Origin: Deltaproteobacteria bacterium
Lineage (GTDB): Bacteria > Desulfobacterota > Binatia > Binatales > Binataceae
DNA: 64,000 nt
Assembly (NCBI GenBank): GCA_021831785.1
Contig: JAKBMB010000013.1
Coordinates: 43,783-107,782, forward strand
Reading direction: 5' to 3'
Program-made: the position numbers and the translations under genes
In this document: positions 61,945-64,000 of the stretch, one piece after another
Layout of the letters: every line of letters begins with the position of its first letter
Numbering within the stretch: position 1 is the first letter of the stretch
The notes under the pieces: model-generated
Told to the model about the DNA's origin: nothing
The model's database searches: none
What the model saw: the letters and a program-made list of their open reading frames with translations, nothing else

Positions 61945-62595
61945 AAACCAGTTGTAATCGATGTCAACGTCGCGGATGTAGGGGGGTGGCTGCGTTGGGC
62001 GCGCGTTGCGGTACTGGGAAGCGATGGGATGCCAGGGAGTTTCGCCGGGATACTGCCCTGCGGAGCGCTCATTCGCGGGCTTTTGCGCCTCACCGTAGCG
62101 GTTTACCGGTCCGCCATAGGTCTGGGCGGTGCTGCCATCTCGTCCCCCTCCCCTGTCGCCGCCGCCGCGTCCGCCGTAGCCAACGCTGCCCGGCGCGTGG
62201 CGCGCGCCCGGACCCGGACGGCGCCAATCGGTCGCGTTAGGCCCAAAGCTGGGATTGGCCGCCAAGGCGTCGTCGCCCGCCCCGCCGGCCACGCCGTGGC
62301 GGCGCGCGGGATGACGATTGTCGGGCGGCAGCGCCGGACCCCGCCCGGGCGGCTGCGTGGTGCTGGCGCGCCCCGGATGCGCCGCGCCGAACGGCGCCCG
62401 CCAGTCCCGCCTAGGCGGCAGATTAAAGCCCCCAGGCGCGCCTACCGTGCTGCCGATTCCGCCGCGCCCCGACGCCCCGGGCAGCATCGCGCCGCCCGCG
62501 CCCGATATCGGCGCGCGGCTCGCCCCAGGCGTAAGCTGCGGCCCCTTGACGAGCCCTCGCCCGCGTCCGCGCCGGCCGCGGCCACGCCTGCTCAA

Positions 62596-62904
62596 GCCGC
62601 CTCCGCTGCGCCAAGCTCGGCTTTCGCTAACCCGCCGCGCGCGCCATCCCGAATACTACTGAGAGATACCCCGGTCATAATCCGCGATGCCCACTATGAA
62701 TATACTGCGAATAGCAGGTCGAGTAAACTAGGCGATATCAAGTTGAGATCGCGGCTGGCGTTTAGGATAATCTACGCGCAATACGTATCAGCGCCGCGAC
62801 GCAGGCCACGGCCATAACCCGCGAGCACAATTAAGCCCGGGTTTGGCGCCCTCGCGCCTGCACCGCGCTGATGAGCGTATAGGGCGGCGCGCCGCGCGCC
62901 GGCT
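62596..62904. other. Gap upstream of the portal gene
   Basis: About 310 bases. 62650-62790 is AT-richer and is the likely place of the promoter for the portal gene, but no strong -35/-10 pair was fixed. A terminase gene, expected next to portal in tailed phages, is not found here. Confidence 0.3.
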
Positions 62905-63828
62905 TCAGGGCTGGGGGCCGACCACGCCCTCGAGAACGTTCGGAACGTAGGGAATTTTGGGCACCATAAGGTCGGGCGACAGCGGCCGGCGCTCTTGAAG
63001 CCGCGCGAGCCGCTCGCCGAGGGCAGCTTGGCGCAGGTCGCCGGACAGGCGGCTTAGGTCCGCGGCCAGCACGGAGGCAACCAGGCGGCTGACGACCGCG
63101 CCGTTGTCGGCTCCCGCGCGAAAGCCGGTGTAATAGCCGCCGACGTCCCACGGCGCGCCGCCGACGGCGCTCGCGGTGGCTTGGCGCTGAAACTCCTCGA
63201 GCTGCTGCGCATTGCGCGGGTCCGCCACCAGCAAATAGATCGTCGCGCTTGCGGTGATGGTCTCGGAAAAAACGGTCTGCGAAAAATTGAGGCCCAGGTT
63301 CACCGCCGGATGCACGGCGAGCAGGGCGGCATTGAGGTCGGCGGGGTTGCGCGCGATACGCACCGAAGCGAAGGTGTCGGTCAGCAGCGCCGTCAGTCCG
63401 GCGCTCAGCGCGGGCTGGACCACGATGCGGTAGACGCGGCCGGTGTCGCTCGCCGTGAATTGCTCGGCGGCAAAGGTTGGCGTGGTCACCATCACCGCGC
63501 TGAGGGGAATTTTCTCCGCGCCGGTCCGCGGCGGGTTGTAAAAGCCCTCGGGCAGCACCACACGAGTGGTAGGAAGCGGCGAGCTCGGAAGCTGGCCGCA
63601 CGCCGCGGCCCAAAACGCCATCCAGGCAACCGCCGCCAGCCCGCCTAAGCGGCGGCCAAAAGGCGCTGCCGCGCGCGTTCCCCGGGCTGCCGCAGCGGCC
63701 GCGCCAGGGCGCCGGCTCCGCAACCGGGGCGGGACGAAAATGGTCTTGAAGGCCAGCTTAAGCCCGAACCGCCGGCCGCGGCCTCTTGCCGGCGCCGTCT
63801 CACAGTGCCTCGTAATCTCGCGTCTCAT
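62905..63828 (-). CDS. Probable lipoprotein of unknown function
   Basis: The frame gives 307 residues. A lipoprotein leader lies at about 60-77 (GGLAAVAWMAFWAAACGQ), so the real start is probably downstream of 63828, possibly a non-ATG near 63650. The ATG at 63621 is too close to the cysteine. The mature part has alternating strands and helices (IPLSAVMVTTPTFAAEQFTAS, VYRIVVQPALSAGLTALL, NLGLNFSQTVFSETITASATIYLLV). It does not look like a phage head gene. It may be chromosomal. No family recognised. Confidence 0.5.
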   Translation of the reverse strand: MRREITRHCETAPARGRGRRFGLKLAFKTIFVPPRLRSRRPGAAAAAARGTRAAAPFGRRLGGLAAVAWMAFWAAACGQLPSSPLPTTRVVLPEGFYNPPRTGAEKIPLSAVMVTTPTFAAEQFTASDTGRVYRIVVQPALSAGLTALLTDTFASVRIARNPADLNAALLAVHPAVNLGLNFSQTVFSETITASATIYLLVADPRNAQQLEEFQRQATASAVGGAPWDVGGYYTGFRAGADNGAVVSRLVASVLAADLSRLSGDLRQAALGERLARLQERRPLSPDLMVPKIPYVPNVLEGVVGPQP

Positions 63829-64000
63829 AAAAGCGTGGTCCTGGATTGTTTGCCATAGCCGCGCTCGGCGCGTCGCGGCGCTGCGTAATCTCGCCTACCA
63901 TGGAAACGTCGCCGCGCGCCGCCGACCTGCGCGGATAAAGCGCTGCGCCGGCGCCGCTGCCAAATCATAGCCTAACATAAACCCGGCCTGGCGCCGCGCG
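63829..64000. other. Window end, no feature seen
   Basis: The last 172 bases carry no frame I can support as a gene. Confidence 0.3.

Larger units (their letters stand above)
58327..62595 (-). pseudogene. Portal protein gene with two inteins and an in-frame TGA
   Basis: One reading phase runs from 62595 to 58327 and is broken only by a TGA at 60699-60697. Extein parts fit a phage portal: a Gly/Pro/Arg-rich N-terminus (217 residues ending DIDYNWF), then TPFQPVWP, stop, VPFGPPYVTYPREWDYPVGI, then RRMGLYAMLRAMSYGWGILRAVIETRKDQLMRIPWDI. After the second intein come IKGLPMVDFRADEIIYAPMR and PIYGYSPVEQ, and later EGWTPAQISQFQAY and IVCFAFSISPQGFVKMMNRAT. Intein 1 interrupts after NWF and intein 2 after SPAYQQ. 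Without the nine bases CCGTGAGTA the extein would read QPVWPFGPPYV, a smooth portal sequence, so a small insertion may have brought the stop. Either the gene is broken or the stop is read through. Confidence 0.75.

Overview
The window is GC-rich bacterial DNA. It combines a C1/molybdoenzyme-flavoured chromosomal segment, two stretches of mobile DNA and many dispersed intergenic palindromes. The metabolic set is an NAD-linked formate dehydrogenase, S-formylglutathione hydrolase, a PQQ alcohol dehydrogenase of lanthanide type with a cytochrome c, CoxMLS-type molybdenum hydroxylase subunits and a UGSC selenoprotein. That set would suit an uncultivated soil or groundwater lineage of the Binatota/Desulfobacterota kind. 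The lineage is an inference; there is no rRNA or marker gene here to fix it.

Layout. 1-6.7 kb (minus strand): fdsGBA-like formate dehydrogenase (alpha subunit cut by the window edge), S-formylglutathione hydrolase, PQQ dehydrogenase and cytochrome c. Together these form a plausible methanol/formaldehyde/formate oxidation segment. 7.06 kb: tRNA-Arg(CCU), followed by a scar zone with a truncated thyX, an unknown gene remnant and an integrase fragment. 9.7-14.4 kb: a small integrated element with a tyrosine recombinase, an Xis-like protein and a Cro-like regulator, divergent promoters flanked by inverted operators, a RecT/Erf-like candidate, an HTH protein and a HEPN-like gene broken by an in-frame stop. 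14.8-16.4 kb: a HicB antitoxin and HicA toxin separated by a DUF5343-like gene that has its own promoter.

17.4-27.9 kb: a selenoprotein (UGSC motif, in-frame UGA at 17676 followed by a SECIS-like hairpin) with a NifU-like partner, an SMP-30 lactonase, CoxM/CoxL-like subunits, an SDR with an altered active site, a convergent CoxS-like subunit and an acyl-CoA synthetase. Two families of dispersed GC-rich palindromes fill the gaps.

28.5-62.6 kb (almost all minus strand): a tailed-phage structural and lysis cluster. From upstream to downstream it reads portal, prohead protease, major capsid, connector, tail terminator, tail tube, tail chaperones, short tape measure, DUF2460, DUF2163, NlpC/P60, tip protein, fibres, lysozyme and holin. 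This order parallels Rhodobacter-type gene transfer agents. No terminase or integrase is seen in the cluster. The portal gene carries two homologous inteins and an in-frame TGA. A cargo block (SDH-type ClpP-fold protease and a PycTM/SLATT-like membrane protein) sits between portal and prohead protease.

The most notable items are the UGSC selenoprotein locus, the twice-intein-invaded portal, the GTA-like cluster with its cargo island, and the MITE-like palindrome family shared by host and phage DNA.
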